Source of the DNA: Zoogloea sp041917255 | GTDB lineage: Bacteria; Pseudomonadota; Gammaproteobacteria; Burkholderiales; Rhodocyclaceae | Length of the DNA stretch: 64,000 bases | Assembly: GCA_041917255.1 (NCBI GenBank) | Contig: JAYRYA010000007.1 | Location: forward strand, 1-64,000 | Reading direction: 5' to 3' | Part shown: one piece after another, positions 8,118-16,533 of the stretch | Layout: each line of letters begins with the position of its first letter | How positions within the stretch are numbered: the first letter of the stretch is position 1 | The notes under the pieces: generated by a model | Seen by the model: the letters and a program-made list of their open reading frames with translations, nothing else | Databases searched by the model: none | What the model was told of the DNA's origin: nothing | Position numbers and translations under genes: made by a program

Positions 8118-9887
8118 ATGACACTCTTCCTGGTTGCCACGCTGCTTGCCACCAGCCTCTCCGCGCTGGTGCTCAGCCAGTCCGGCCATGGTCTGCCGCT
8201 GCTGTGGAGCCTGCCGCTGTTGCCCGCTGCCACCTGGACCGCGCTGCGCCTTGCGCCGGGTGGGTGGCGGCCGCGACTGGCCCGTCAGGTCGAAGGCGCC
8301 AGCCGGCCGCTGGCCCACTTCGCCCAGTACAGCAGCCTGCCGGCGCTGCTGGTGGAGGATGGCCGCATCGCCCACGCCAACCGGGCGCTGCTCAAGGGGC
8401 TGGGCCTCGCCGAGCGGGGCGACGAGGTGATCGGCATGCCCCTTGAGAACATCGTCCATCCGCGCCACCACGGGCAGGTGGCGGCGTTGCTGGCGGCCGA
8501 GGGCGCGTCGGGCGACGCCGGCACGGTGACGCTGCTGCGCGCCGACGGCCTGCCGTGGGCAGCGCGGCTGTCGCTGTTCCGCGCGGATCGCTCGTCGGTG
8601 GCGCTGCTGCAGTTTGCCGCGCCCGACGCGCTGCCCGAGGCCGGGCCCGACGGCCAGTGGGGCAACCGGCTCGCCCACGAGGCCGGGGAGATCCTCTTCG
8701 CGCTGGACGCGCAGCTCGCCGTCACCTGGCTCAACCCCCAGTGGGCGCGCAGCACCGCGCGATCCCTGGCCGACTGCCAGTTTGGGCCGTTTCTGCCGCA
8801 CTTCCATCTGGAAGACCGCACCGCCCTCACCAAGGGCCTGCGCCGCCTGCAGGCCGGCGGGCGCGACAGCCTGTGCCTGGAGGTGCGCCTCGTCACCACC
8901 CGCGGCGGAACGCCACGCTGGGTGGAACTGCGTGCCTGGGCTGATGGCGATGGCGGCATCGTCGGCCTGCTGCTGGACATCGACCAGCGCCGCCGCGGCG
9001 AGGAAGCCCTGCGCGCCCAGCGGCGCAGCCTGCACACCATGCTCGACAACCTGCCGGGCATGATCTATCGCGGCCAGAACGACAAGCACTGGACGATGGA
9101 ATTCGTGAGCGAAGGCTGCTTCGAGCTCACCGGCTACACCCCGCTGGAGCTGGTGGACAACCAGTCGGCGCGCTTTGCCGAGCTGATCCACCCGGAGGAC
9201 CGGGACTTCGTGTGGAACTACGTGCAGATGCGCCTCGCCCGCCGCGAGCGTTACGAACTCAGCTACCGCATCATCGACCGCGACGGCCAGACCCGCTGGG
9301 TGTGGGAGCAGGGGCGCGGCATCCATTCGAGCCGGGGCGAGTTCCTTGGGCTGGAGGGCTTCATCACCGACGTGAGCAGCGGGCGCGAGGCGCAGGAGGA
9401 ATCGCGGCGCCGGCTGTTCTTCGACAACGCCACCGGGCTGCTCAGCTTCAGCCTGTTCCTCGACCGGCTGCAGCATGTGGTGGCCCACTCGGCGATTGCC
9501 GGCTACCCCTTCGCGTTGATCCACCTGGAAATCGACGCGCTGGAATCGCTGGCCGCCACCTACGGTCCGGCGATGGCCGAGCGGGTGATTGTGGAGACCG
9601 GCAAACGCCTGCGCGCGGTGCATGGCGACTGCAACGGCGCGACCCGTCACGGCAACGGCTTTGCGGTGCTCATCACCGATTTCCGGCCCGCCACGCTGGC
9701 CTGGGCGGGGCCGGCTGCGTTGGGTGGGGTGGGCGATCTGGCCGCCGCCCTCGCCGGCCTTGTGGAGCGCCCCCTGCGCATCGATGGGCACGCCATCAAG
9801 CTGCAGGCCCGCATCGGCCTTGCCCCCTCGCCCTCCACCTGCACCGATGCGTCGGCCCTGCTGGCCGAAGCGCTCAGGGCCGCGTGA
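8118..9887 (+). CDS. Membrane-anchored PAS-domain protein with degenerate GGDEF domain
   Basis: Starting at the ATG preceded by AAAGGTG, the product is 589 residues: two N-terminal hydrophobic segments, then three PAS-like units. The last PAS plus PAC ends in RWVWEQGRGIHSSRGEFLGLEGFITDVS. The C-terminal domain has a diguanylate-cyclase shape (FFDNATGLLSFSLFLDRL for the usual DxLTGLxNR), but the signature loop reads HGNGF instead of GGDEF and metal-binding residues are lost. Cyclase activity is therefore unlikely; a binding or regulatory role is inferred. A GTG at 8040 gives a longer, less likely form. It is divergent from the NarX-like kinase. Confidence 0.8.
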   Translation: MTLFLVATLLATSLSALVLSQSGHGLPLLWSLPLLPAATWTALRLAPGGWRPRLARQVEGASRPLAHFAQYSSLPALLVEDGRIAHANRALLKGLGLAERGDEVIGMPLENIVHPRHHGQVAALLAAEGASGDAGTVTLLRADGLPWAARLSLFRADRSSVALLQFAAPDALPEAGPDGQWGNRLAHEAGEILFALDAQLAVTWLNPQWARSTARSLADCQFGPFLPHFHLEDRTALTKGLRRLQAGGRDSLCLEVRLVTTRGGTPRWVELRAWADGDGGIVGLLLDIDQRRRGEEALRAQRRSLHTMLDNLPGMIYRGQNDKHWTMEFVSEGCFELTGYTPLELVDNQSARFAELIHPEDRDFVWNYVQMRLARRERYELSYRIIDRDGQTRWVWEQGRGIHSSRGEFLGLEGFITDVSSGREAQEESRRRLFFDNATGLLSFSLFLDRLQHVVAHSAIAGYPFALIHLEIDALESLAATYGPAMAERVIVETGKRLRAVHGDCNGATRHGNGFAVLITDFRPATLAWAGPAALGGVGDLAAALAGLVERPLRIDGHAIKLQARIGLAPSPSTCTDASALLAEALRAA

Positions 9888-10072
9888 GCGTTGCCCCGCT
9901 GGCGAGCGTTCGGCGCCGAAGCACCCGACCCGTGGGTCGGGCAGGCATCGCCAGAAAAATATTTTCAGATACCTGCATCCAGATCGCTCCGTCGTGGGTA
10001 GTGACTACAGCAGCGCCTTGCGCGTTGCCCCTAAAAAGGCTTACCGCAGCCCCAACCCACGGAGAAACGATC

Positions 10073-10612
10073 ATGAAAACCGCCATCGTCACCCTTGCTT
10101 CCGCCCTTGCCCTCGGCGCCTGCTCCACCACCCCCATGAGCAGCGCCTACAGTCAGGACGGCCTCCCCGACAGCATCCGGGTGCCCGCCGGGCACGCGGT
10201 TGCCTGGGAGACCGTCGGCAGCGGCGACATCACCTACGAATGCCGTGACAAGGCCGGCGCCAGCGGGCAGACAGAATGGGTCTTCGTCGGCCCCAGGGCG
10301 GTGCTCAAGGACCGCGCCGGCAACGTGGTGGGCAGCTACTACGGCCCCCCCGCCACCTGGGAAGCCAGCGACGGCTCGCGGCTGACCGGCACCCAGCTGG
10401 CCGTGGCACCCGCGGGGGTCGGCAACCTGCCCTATCAGCTCGTCAAGGCCAACCCGGCGATGGGCCAGGGCGCCCTCACCGGTGTCACCCACATCCAGCG
10501 TGTCGCCTTGAAGGGCGGCGTGGCGCCTGCCGCAGAGTGCAGCCCCGCAACCCGCGGCAAGCGCGAAACGGTGACTTACCAGGCCGACTACATCTTCTGG
10601 AAGGCACGTTGA
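10073..10612 (+). CDS. DUF3455-family lipoprotein
   Basis: A 179-residue secreted protein with a lipobox (LALGACSTT) and a DUF3455-type body: IRVPAGHAVAWETVGSGDITYECR near the N-terminus, then a W-rich region and YQADYIFWKA at the C-terminus. The family function is unknown. GGAG lies 9 nt before the ATG. It sits just upstream of an ECF sigma/anti-sigma pair, and DUF3455 proteins are often found near such pairs, so it may be a regulon member of this sigma factor (inference). Confidence 0.8.
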   Translation: MKTAIVTLASALALGACSTTPMSSAYSQDGLPDSIRVPAGHAVAWETVGSGDITYECRDKAGASGQTEWVFVGPRAVLKDRAGNVVGSYYGPPATWEASDGSRLTGTQLAVAPAGVGNLPYQLVKANPAMGQGALTGVTHIQRVALKGGVAPAAECSPATRGKRETVTYQADYIFWKAR

Positions 10613-10690
10613 CCGTCGCCTGCCCGGTCACGGCCGTCATGCGGTGTCGGGTAAGATAGGCGCAGGCTCTTACCTCTCACCCGTGTATCC

Positions 10691-11257
10691 GTGTCCTCCA
10701 CCTCTGGCGATTTCGACTACGAAGCCACCCTGGCGGCCTGCGCCAGGGGCGAGCGCAACGCCCTGCACGCCCTGTATGCCCAGGAGGGCGCGCGATTGCT
10801 GGGGGTGGTGCGACGCATCGTGCGCGATAACGCCCTTGCCGAGGACATCGTCCACGACGCCTGTGTGAACATCTGGACCCGTGCCGCCGCCTTTGACCCC
10901 ACCCGAGGCTCCGCCCGGGGGTGGATCTACAGCGTGGCCCGCCACCTGGCCCTCAACGCGGTGCGCGACGGGCAGCGTGAAATCGTCGTCGATGACGACA
11001 CCGCCGCCGCCCTCGACGCCCGCGCCTCGGTGGATGCCTGGCACGACATGGCCGACGCCTTTGCCTGGCAGGCGAGCGCCGGACGCATCGCCCACTGCCT
11101 CGAGCAACTCGAACCGGTACGCCGCAACTGCGTGCTTCACGCCTACGTTGACGGCTTTTCCCACGGCGAGATCGCGCGGCGCCTCGACGCCCCTCTGGGC
11201 ACGGTGAAGGCGTGGATCAAGCGCAGCCTCGCGGCCCTGCGGGAGTGCATGGCATGA
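10691..11257 (+). CDS. ECF RNA polymerase sigma factor
   Basis: This 188-residue ECF sigma factor (SigK/RpoE-type) begins at GTG. Region 2 (about 20-85) includes LYAQEGARLLGVVRRIVRDN, then AEDIVHDACVNIWTRAA. Region 4 (about 125-185) contains the helix-turn-helix FSHGEIARRLDAPLGTVKAW. It would direct polymerase to a small stress or envelope regulon. It overlaps the anti-sigma gene by 4 bp (ATGA), so both are made together. The preceding DUF3455 gene is a likely target. Confidence 0.9.
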   Translation: MSSTSGDFDYEATLAACARGERNALHALYAQEGARLLGVVRRIVRDNALAEDIVHDACVNIWTRAAAFDPTRGSARGWIYSVARHLALNAVRDGQREIVVDDDTAAALDARASVDAWHDMADAFAWQASAGRIAHCLEQLEPVRRNCVLHAYVDGFSHGEIARRLDAPLGTVKAWIKRSLAALRECMA

Positions 11258-11985
11258 GCACGCAGCACAGCACCGGCGTCTCCGCCGACGACCACGAACT
11301 GGCCGGCGAATACGTGCTGGGCACCCTGGATGCCGCCCAGCGCCGCGCCATGCAGGCCCGCCTCGCCGATGAGCCCGCCCTGCAGGCCGCCGTACGGGCC
11401 TGGGAAGAGCGCCTGTTGCCCCTGGCCGATCTGGCCGAACCGGTCACACCCCCGGCCCGGCTGTGGTGGCGCATCGAACGCAGTCTGGACGCCCTGAAGC
11501 CCCCGGCGCCGCGCCGGGTGCCGGCACCGTGGTGGCGCAACTGGCACAGCCTGTCCCTGTGGCGCGGTCTGGCTGCGGGTGGTTTTGCCACCGCCGCGGT
11601 GCTGGCCAGCGTGCTGGTGACGCGCGAGATGGCCCCGCCGCCCACCACCCGTTTCATGGTGGTGCTGGTGGCCCCCGATGACAAGGCGCCGGGCTGGGTG
11701 GTGCAGACGGGGGGCGCCAGTCGCATCGAGCTGATTCCCCTGGGCAGCGTCGAAGTGCCCGCCGACAAGGCCCTGCAGTTCTGGACCAAGGCTGACGGCT
11801 GGAGCGGGCCGGTATCCCTTGGCCTGGTCACGCCGGGTCATCGCCTAGAGGTGCCCACCGACAAGCTGCCCGCGGTGCAGCCCAATCAGCTCTTCGAGCT
11901 GACCCTCGAGCCGCGTACCGGCTCACCCACCGGCAAGCCCACCGGGCCGATCCGTTTCATCGGTCGGGCGGTACAGGTGCTGTAG
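11254..11985 (+). CDS. Anti-sigma factor, RskA-like membrane protein
   Basis: A 243-residue anti-sigma-K-type factor. The N-terminal cytoplasmic domain contains HELAGEYVLGTLDAAQRRAM, the RskA zinc-less anti-sigma motif. A single TM helix follows near 100-125 (AAGGFATAAVLASVLV), then a periplasmic RskA domain. It would hold the ECF sigma at the membrane until regulated proteolysis or a signal releases it. Start chosen at the ATG that overlaps the sigma stop codon rather than an in-frame ATT/ATG-like start at 11212. Confidence 0.88.
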   Translation: MSTQHSTGVSADDHELAGEYVLGTLDAAQRRAMQARLADEPALQAAVRAWEERLLPLADLAEPVTPPARLWWRIERSLDALKPPAPRRVPAPWWRNWHSLSLWRGLAAGGFATAAVLASVLVTREMAPPPTTRFMVVLVAPDDKAPGWVVQTGGASRIELIPLGSVEVPADKALQFWTKADGWSGPVSLGLVTPGHRLEVPTDKLPAVQPNQLFELTLEPRTGSPTGKPTGPIRFIGRAVQVL

Positions 11986-12012
11986 CGCGCGGCCGCCCTG
12001 GCGGGCCGGGTG

Positions 12013-12468
12013 TCATGGACCGGCGGGCAGCCTGATGTCACCGGTCGTTGCGCTGCGCAGCCTGCGCCAGGTGGTCAGCGCCGCCAATCCAGGCGCCAGC
12101 CACAGGGACAGCCACAACCCCGCAAGGACCGCCAGGGCCAGCGCGTTGGGCCCCGACCGCGTGATGGCGTAGATGATCGCCAGCGCAATCGCCGTGATCG
12201 AGACGCCGAGCGCGATATAGACGGTCGCCAGTTGTCGCAGGAAAACGCGGAGGAAGTCCCACAGGGGCACCGCCGCCAGGTGCAGGCCGCCCCTGCGGAA
12301 CGCCACCGCACAGATCAGCGCACACAGGGCCACGGACGCGCCGGCAATCTGCAGCCAGAACGCGGTTGTCCATTCGGCCCGGCCCCGCACGAAGAGGGTC
12401 AGGATGACCGAACTGGCAAGCGCGCTGGCGGCAAACACGACGCGCAGGGTTTGATTGGGGGTGTTCAT
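12013..12468 (-). CDS. Small integral membrane protein, unknown function
   Basis: Not recognised. The 151-residue product has about four hydrophobic helices (near 8-26, 36-58, 78-103 and 108-130) and a basic C-terminal tail. It lies alone between the anti-sigma gene (convergent) and the end of the amine operon, 128 bp away on the same strand. It may be a separate transcript because hairpins lie in the gap. Confidence 0.6.
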   Translation of the reverse strand: MNTPNQTLRVVFAASALASSVILTLFVRGRAEWTTAFWLQIAGASVALCALICAVAFRRGGLHLAAVPLWDFLRVFLRQLATVYIALGVSITAIALAIIYAITRSGPNALALAVLAGLWLSLWLAPGLAALTTWRRLRSATTGDIRLPAGP

Positions 12469-12553
12469 TCCAGGAATCCCGAGTGGCAGGCGGTGTACTT
12501 ATAGCCTGCAGCGCGGGGCCCGTCCTTGACGGGCGTGAAGTTGTCCTGGCGCG

Positions 12554-12582
12554 GTGTGGCGACGTCGGTCGCCACGCCGCCC
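12554..12582 (-). terminator. Hairpin downstream of the amine operon
   Basis: GGTGTGGCGAC-gtcgg-GTCGCCACGCC forms a strong 11-bp stem just after the stop codon of the last operon gene (minus strand). No U tract follows, so it may be a Rho-type or RNA-stabilising hairpin rather than a classical intrinsic terminator. Confidence 0.4.
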
Positions 12583-12596
12583 GCCACAGGTGCATG

Positions 12597-14507
12597 TCAG
12601 GCCCGCACGCGCGCCTTGGTGGGGTCGAAGTGCGGAAAGCCCACCACCGTCGCATCCAGCCGCTTGCGGTGCCCGTCGAGCTGGCCGATCTGCAGCGCGG
12701 TGTCGATGGCCGAATACGCCACATCCACCCGCGCCAGGGCGATCTGGGCGTCGAGGATGGGCGAGCGCACGGTGCTGGTGATCTCGCCGACCTTGGCGCG
12801 GCCCACGTACAGGCCGTCGCCGTGGGCGGCCGGCTCGTTGCTGGCGATGGCGAGGCCGACCAGCTTGCGGCGGGGGTGGGCCTTGCGTTCTTCCAGCGCG
12901 GCCCTGCCGATGAAGTCGTCGGGCTTCGAGAGCGCCACGGTGAAACCGATGCCGGCCTCGAAGGGGTCGGTCTGGTCGCAGAACTCATGACCGGCAAAGG
13001 CCAGGCCGGCTTCGATGCGCAGCATGTCCAGGGCGTCGAAGCCGAGCGGCACGATGCCCAGCGGCGCGCCGGCTGCCATCACCGCCTGCCACACGGCAGG
13101 GCCGTCCTTGGGGGCGCACCACAGCTCGAAGCCCAGCTCGCCGGTGTAGCCGGTGCGCGACACCACCAGCGGGATGCCGGTGGGGCCGCCCAGGCGCGCG
13201 GCGGTAAAGCGGAACCAGCCCAGCTCGCCGATGGCCGGCTGGATCGGGGCGGTCCACAGAATCTTGGCCAGCAGCTCGCGGCTCTTCGGGCCCTGCACCG
13301 CGAGGTTGTGCAGCGCGTCGGTGGCGTCGCGGATGCGCACGTCGAAGCCGCCGGCAGTGGCCTGCTCCTTCAGCCACAGGCCGGTGGTGTCCTCGCCGCA
13401 CACGAAGCGGAACACGTCGCGCCCCAGGCGGAACACCGTGCCGTCGTCCATCATGCCGCCGTGGGCGTGGCACACGGCGGTGTAGACTACCTGCCCGACG
13501 GCCAGCTTGCGCATGTCGCGGGTCTGCACCTTTTGCAGCAGCGCCTCGGCGTCGGGGCCGGTCACGTCGAACTTGCGCAGGGCGGAGAGATCCATCACCG
13601 CCACCTTCTCGCGGCAGGCCCAGTACTCGGAAAGCAGGCCGTGGCCCACGAAGCTGCGGGGCAGCCAGAAGCCCTTGTAGTCGATGAAGTCGCGGGTGAG
13701 GGTTTCGGTGACCGGCGCGAAGGCGCTCGGGCGGGTCAGGCGGGCGGGGGCGTCGGGCGTCATGCGATGGGCCAGGGCTCGGGGGAAGTGATGGGCGGCA
13801 TCGAAGACGCGCGCCTCGATGTCGGTGGGCTGCCAGGCGTTGGCGGGGTCGATGTCGTCGGCGCAGGACGACACGGCCACCACCAGATCCTTCAGGGCGC
13901 GCAGCAGCACGTAGTCGCCGGGCTTGGACCACGGTTCGGCAAAACCCAGGCTGCCGCAGGGCTGGATGTAGGTGTTGTAGAAGAAGTTGATCGCTGGCCA
14001 GCCGGCGCGCGGCTTGATGCCGAAGGGCGCCAGCGCGGCCGAGAAGTTGTCGCTGCAGTTGGGGTGGCCGGGAAATCCGGCGTCCTCGTAATACTTGGCG
14101 GTGCAGGCCAGCGCGAAGGCGTCGTGGCGGCCGACGGTGTCCTGCACGGTCTCGAGCAGCGGCTGCATGCGCGCGTCGAAATACTTGGCGTGGAGGCCCG
14201 GCAGCGGATAGGCCGAGCCGGCGAGGGTGCGGGTGACGGTGGGGTCGAGGCCCCATTCCTCGCCCGCGGCGAGCGCTGCGGCGTCGAAGGCGAGGAGATC
14301 CGAGCACTGCTTGCCGTCCACGTCGATCACCTGGATGAACTGGCCGGCCTTGACGGTGAAGGCGCGGGCGCTGGCGGCGGTGACGCGGATCACTGCCAGG
14401 GGCTCGGGGAAGGCCTGCGGGGCCGGCGGCGAGGCGTCGGTGTCGAGCAGATACGGGTCGGCGCCGGCAGCAGGGTCGAGGGCTGAAATCGGGGTCGGGT
14501 CGTTCAT
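12597..14507 (-). CDS. tdm: DUF1989-GcvT fusion, trimethylamine N-oxide demethylase (Tdm)-like
   Basis: A 636-residue two-domain protein. Residues about 35-250 are a DUF1989 domain (IDVDGKQCSDLLAFD; GHPNCSDNFSAAL; YIQPCGSLGFAEPWSKPGDYV), with Cys151, Cys184 and Cys215 as candidate metal ligands. Residues about 280-630 form a GcvT/THF-binding aminomethyltransferase (HGGMMDDGTVFRL; RTGYTGELGFELW). This order matches Tdm of Methylocella and marine Roseobacters, which splits TMAO to dimethylamine and formaldehyde, with THF capturing the formaldehyde. It overlaps the flavin reductase gene by 4 bp and lies in one operon with a dimethylamine monooxygenase set, supporting the call. A paralogue acting on another N-oxide or N-methyl compound cannot be excluded. 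Confidence 0.75.
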   Translation of the reverse strand: MNDPTPISALDPAAGADPYLLDTDASPPAPQAFPEPLAVIRVTAASARAFTVKAGQFIQVIDVDGKQCSDLLAFDAAALAAGEEWGLDPTVTRTLAGSAYPLPGLHAKYFDARMQPLLETVQDTVGRHDAFALACTAKYYEDAGFPGHPNCSDNFSAALAPFGIKPRAGWPAINFFYNTYIQPCGSLGFAEPWSKPGDYVLLRALKDLVVAVSSCADDIDPANAWQPTDIEARVFDAAHHFPRALAHRMTPDAPARLTRPSAFAPVTETLTRDFIDYKGFWLPRSFVGHGLLSEYWACREKVAVMDLSALRKFDVTGPDAEALLQKVQTRDMRKLAVGQVVYTAVCHAHGGMMDDGTVFRLGRDVFRFVCGEDTTGLWLKEQATAGGFDVRIRDATDALHNLAVQGPKSRELLAKILWTAPIQPAIGELGWFRFTAARLGGPTGIPLVVSRTGYTGELGFELWCAPKDGPAVWQAVMAAGAPLGIVPLGFDALDMLRIEAGLAFAGHEFCDQTDPFEAGIGFTVALSKPDDFIGRAALEERKAHPRRKLVGLAIASNEPAAHGDGLYVGRAKVGEITSTVRSPILDAQIALARVDVAYSAIDTALQIGQLDGHRKRLDATVVGFPHFDPTKARVRA

Positions 14508-15043
14508 GCAAAGGCCTCCTGGCTCGCCAGGCTGCGGTAGCGGCCGCCGCTGAAGATCAGCGGTTCGCCATCGCGGAAGCGCAGGCTGCGTACCTCGCAC
14601 ACGAAAATGGTGTGGTCGCCGCCGGGGTAGCGGGCGTAGGGCACGCATTCGAAGGTGGCCAGGGCGCCTTCCAGCCGCGGGCTGCCCAGCTCACCGGTGC
14701 CATACACAAGGTCGGCCCACTTCTCGGCGCCGCCCCGGGCGAAGCGGTTGGAGAGGGCTTCCTGCTCGTGGCCGAGCACATGGATCGCCAGCGGCCCGCC
14801 GCTTGAGAACACCTCGCAGGCGGCGCTGTCGCAGGCCAGGCTGAACAGCACCAGCGGCGGCGTGAGGGACACCGAGTTGAAGGAGCTGACGGTGGCACCG
14901 ACGGGGCGGCCGTCGGCGTCCCAGGTGGTGACGATGGTGACGCCGGTGGGGAAGAGCCCCAGCACCCGGCGGAACAGGCGGGCGTCGAAGGGGGCGCTGA
15001 GCAGGCTCTCGGTCGGCGCGGAGGGGCAGAGGGCGGTGGTCAT
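14504..15043 (-). CDS. Flavin reductase (HpaC-like) for a two-component monooxygenase
   Basis: A 179-residue flavin-reductase-domain protein: FRRVLGLFPTGVTIVTTW at 24-41, GATVSSFNSVSLTPPLVLFS at about 48-67, and GGRYRSL at the C-terminus. Such enzymes use NAD(P)H to make free FMNH2 or FADH2 for a partner oxygenase. The next gene upstream encodes an acyl-CoA-dehydrogenase-fold flavoprotein, the natural partner. It overlaps the Tdm-like gene by 4 bp. Its presence argues that the flavoprotein works with reduced flavin and O2 rather than as a dehydrogenase. Confidence 0.87.
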   Translation of the reverse strand: MTTALCPSAPTESLLSAPFDARLFRRVLGLFPTGVTIVTTWDADGRPVGATVSSFNSVSLTPPLVLFSLACDSAACEVFSSGGPLAIHVLGHEQEALSNRFARGGAEKWADLVYGTGELGSPRLEGALATFECVPYARYPGGDHTIFVCEVRSLRFRDGEPLIFSGGRYRSLASQEAFA

Positions 15044-15101
15044 GGTGGCTCCGGTTCGGGTGGGCGGAGGGGCGGGCCGCCGCGGGGCGGCCCGGCTTGC
15101 A

Positions 15102-16484
15102 TCAGGCCTGGGCTTCGGCCAGCAGCTTGCTGGCGAAGGCGGCTTTTTCGTCCTTGCTCATCTTCTTGAGCTCGTTGTTGAGGACGCGTTGGTTCACCGA
15201 CTGGTTCCAGTAGTCGAGCACTTCGAAGCCGAGCAGCGCGGCCTTGCCGACGAACTGGCGCAGCACCTCGTTGGTGGGGCCCATCACCCAGCCGGCCTTG
15301 CCGTCGCGCAGCAGGCGCTCGATGCCCAGGGCCGGCTTGTAGCCAGTGCCGCCGCAGGCGTGGAGCATCTTGTCCACCACGAAGGTGACGTTCTTGGAGG
15401 CGAAGAACTTGACCTGCCACAGCCAGTTGAGGATCTGGGTGCGTGGCAGGTGGTCGATCTTGGCGTGGGCGGACCAGTCGCAGCCGTCGGTCAGGTCGTC
15501 CAGCGCCTTGGCGGCGAGATAGACGTAGCTGCGGCTGGCGTTGGTGTCGATCAGGCACTCGCCCACGTAGTCCTGGATGGTCGGGTAGTCGGCCACGCGC
15601 ATGCCCACGTCGTTGTGCACCTTGCGGGTGGTGTGGTTCTTGGTGATGTCCATGGCGGCGAGGCAGATACCATTCCAGCAGGCCGACGAGCACACCAGGA
15701 AGAAGGGATCGACCACCTCGTCGTTGGACTTGGCGCCATCGCCGATGGGGCCGACCAGCGCGTCCGGGGCGATGTCGACGCCGTCCACCGAGATCGGGCC
15801 GGACTGGTTGCCGCGCATTCCGAGGCCGTCCCAGTTGGCCGGGTCGGCGTGGATCTGGTCCTTGGTGACGAGGAAGCAGGACAGGTTGGAGTAGTCGCCG
15901 CCGAAATCGGGCGAGGTGGTCTGGATGATGTACCAGTCGGCAAAGCCGCCGGAGGTGGTCCAGGAGGCCTTCTTGAAGACCTTCCAGCCGTTATCCGTGC
16001 GCTCGGCGCGGGACGACATGGGATACCAGAAGTGGGAGCCGGTCTCCGGGTCGGAATACGACAGGGTGCCGATCAGCACGTCCTGGTCCACGCGGCGCAG
16101 GATGTCCTTCAGGCGCTCGTTGTCGTGGTGGCGCAGGAGTGCAGCGGCGCAGGCGCCCAGGTGCATGGTGTAGCACATGGCGGTGGAGGGGCAGCCGTAG
16201 CGGGCGATGGTCTCGACCACCATCGCGGCGCACACGTGGCTCTCGCCGCGGCCGCCGAGTTCCTTGGGGATGGTGAGGCTGAGGAGGCCCATCGATGCCA
16301 GCGCCTCGAAGTTCTTGCGTGGGTAGATGTACTTCTTGTCGCTTTCGATGGCGTTGGGGCGCAGGGTGGTCTCGCACAGGGCGATCAGGTCGGCCTGCAG
16401 GGCCTGCTGCTCGGGGGTAAGCAGCCACTGGGGGCTCCATTCAGCGCCGATGCCGGTGGGGGAGAGCTGGGTGGGTGCGTTCAT
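15102..16484 (-). CDS. Acyl-CoA-dehydrogenase-fold flavin monooxygenase (putative amine oxygenase)
   Basis: This 460-residue protein spans the three acyl-CoA dehydrogenase domains: N-terminal helices (FEALASMGLLSLTIPKELGG), the beta domain (GTLSYSDPETGSHFWYP) and a C-terminal bundle (MLHACGGTGYKPALGIERLLRD). The position of the catalytic Glu in the usual YEGT motif reads MGPT, so the base is replaced by Gly. Together with the adjacent flavin reductase this fits group D two-component flavin monooxygenases (N-hydroxylases, DszC relatives). In this operon it could perform the first oxygenation, for example trimethylamine to TMAO in place of Tmm. That role is inference; a true dehydrogenase with a relocated base is the alternative. 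AAAAGGA precedes the ATG. Confidence 0.75.
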   Translation of the reverse strand: MNAPTQLSPTGIGAEWSPQWLLTPEQQALQADLIALCETTLRPNAIESDKKYIYPRKNFEALASMGLLSLTIPKELGGRGESHVCAAMVVETIARYGCPSTAMCYTMHLGACAAALLRHHDNERLKDILRRVDQDVLIGTLSYSDPETGSHFWYPMSSRAERTDNGWKVFKKASWTTSGGFADWYIIQTTSPDFGGDYSNLSCFLVTKDQIHADPANWDGLGMRGNQSGPISVDGVDIAPDALVGPIGDGAKSNDEVVDPFFLVCSSACWNGICLAAMDITKNHTTRKVHNDVGMRVADYPTIQDYVGECLIDTNASRSYVYLAAKALDDLTDGCDWSAHAKIDHLPRTQILNWLWQVKFFASKNVTFVVDKMLHACGGTGYKPALGIERLLRDGKAGWVMGPTNEVLRQFVGKAALLGFEVLDYWNQSVNQRVLNNELKKMSKDEKAAFASKLLAEAQA

Positions 16485-16533
16485 GGTGGTCGTCCTTTTG
16501 TCAGTTTGAAGAGGGGGAATCCGGGGCCGCCCG

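Noticed and set aside
7995..9791. 598-codon minus-strand open frame opposite the PAS-GGDEF gene
   Set aside because: Low-complexity Arg/Gln/Ala/His composition, no motifs; the plus strand encodes recognisable PAS domains.
12483..14486. 667-codon plus-strand open frame opposite the Tdm-like gene
   Set aside because: Antisense to a gene with clear DUF1989 and GcvT motifs; Gly/Ala/Arg-rich composition and no recognisable domain.
15102..16484. Calling the flavoprotein an acyl-CoA dehydrogenase of fatty-acid oxidation
   Set aside because: The catalytic Glu is missing, a flavin reductase partner is encoded next to it, and no CoA ligase, hydratase or thiolase gene is in the operon.
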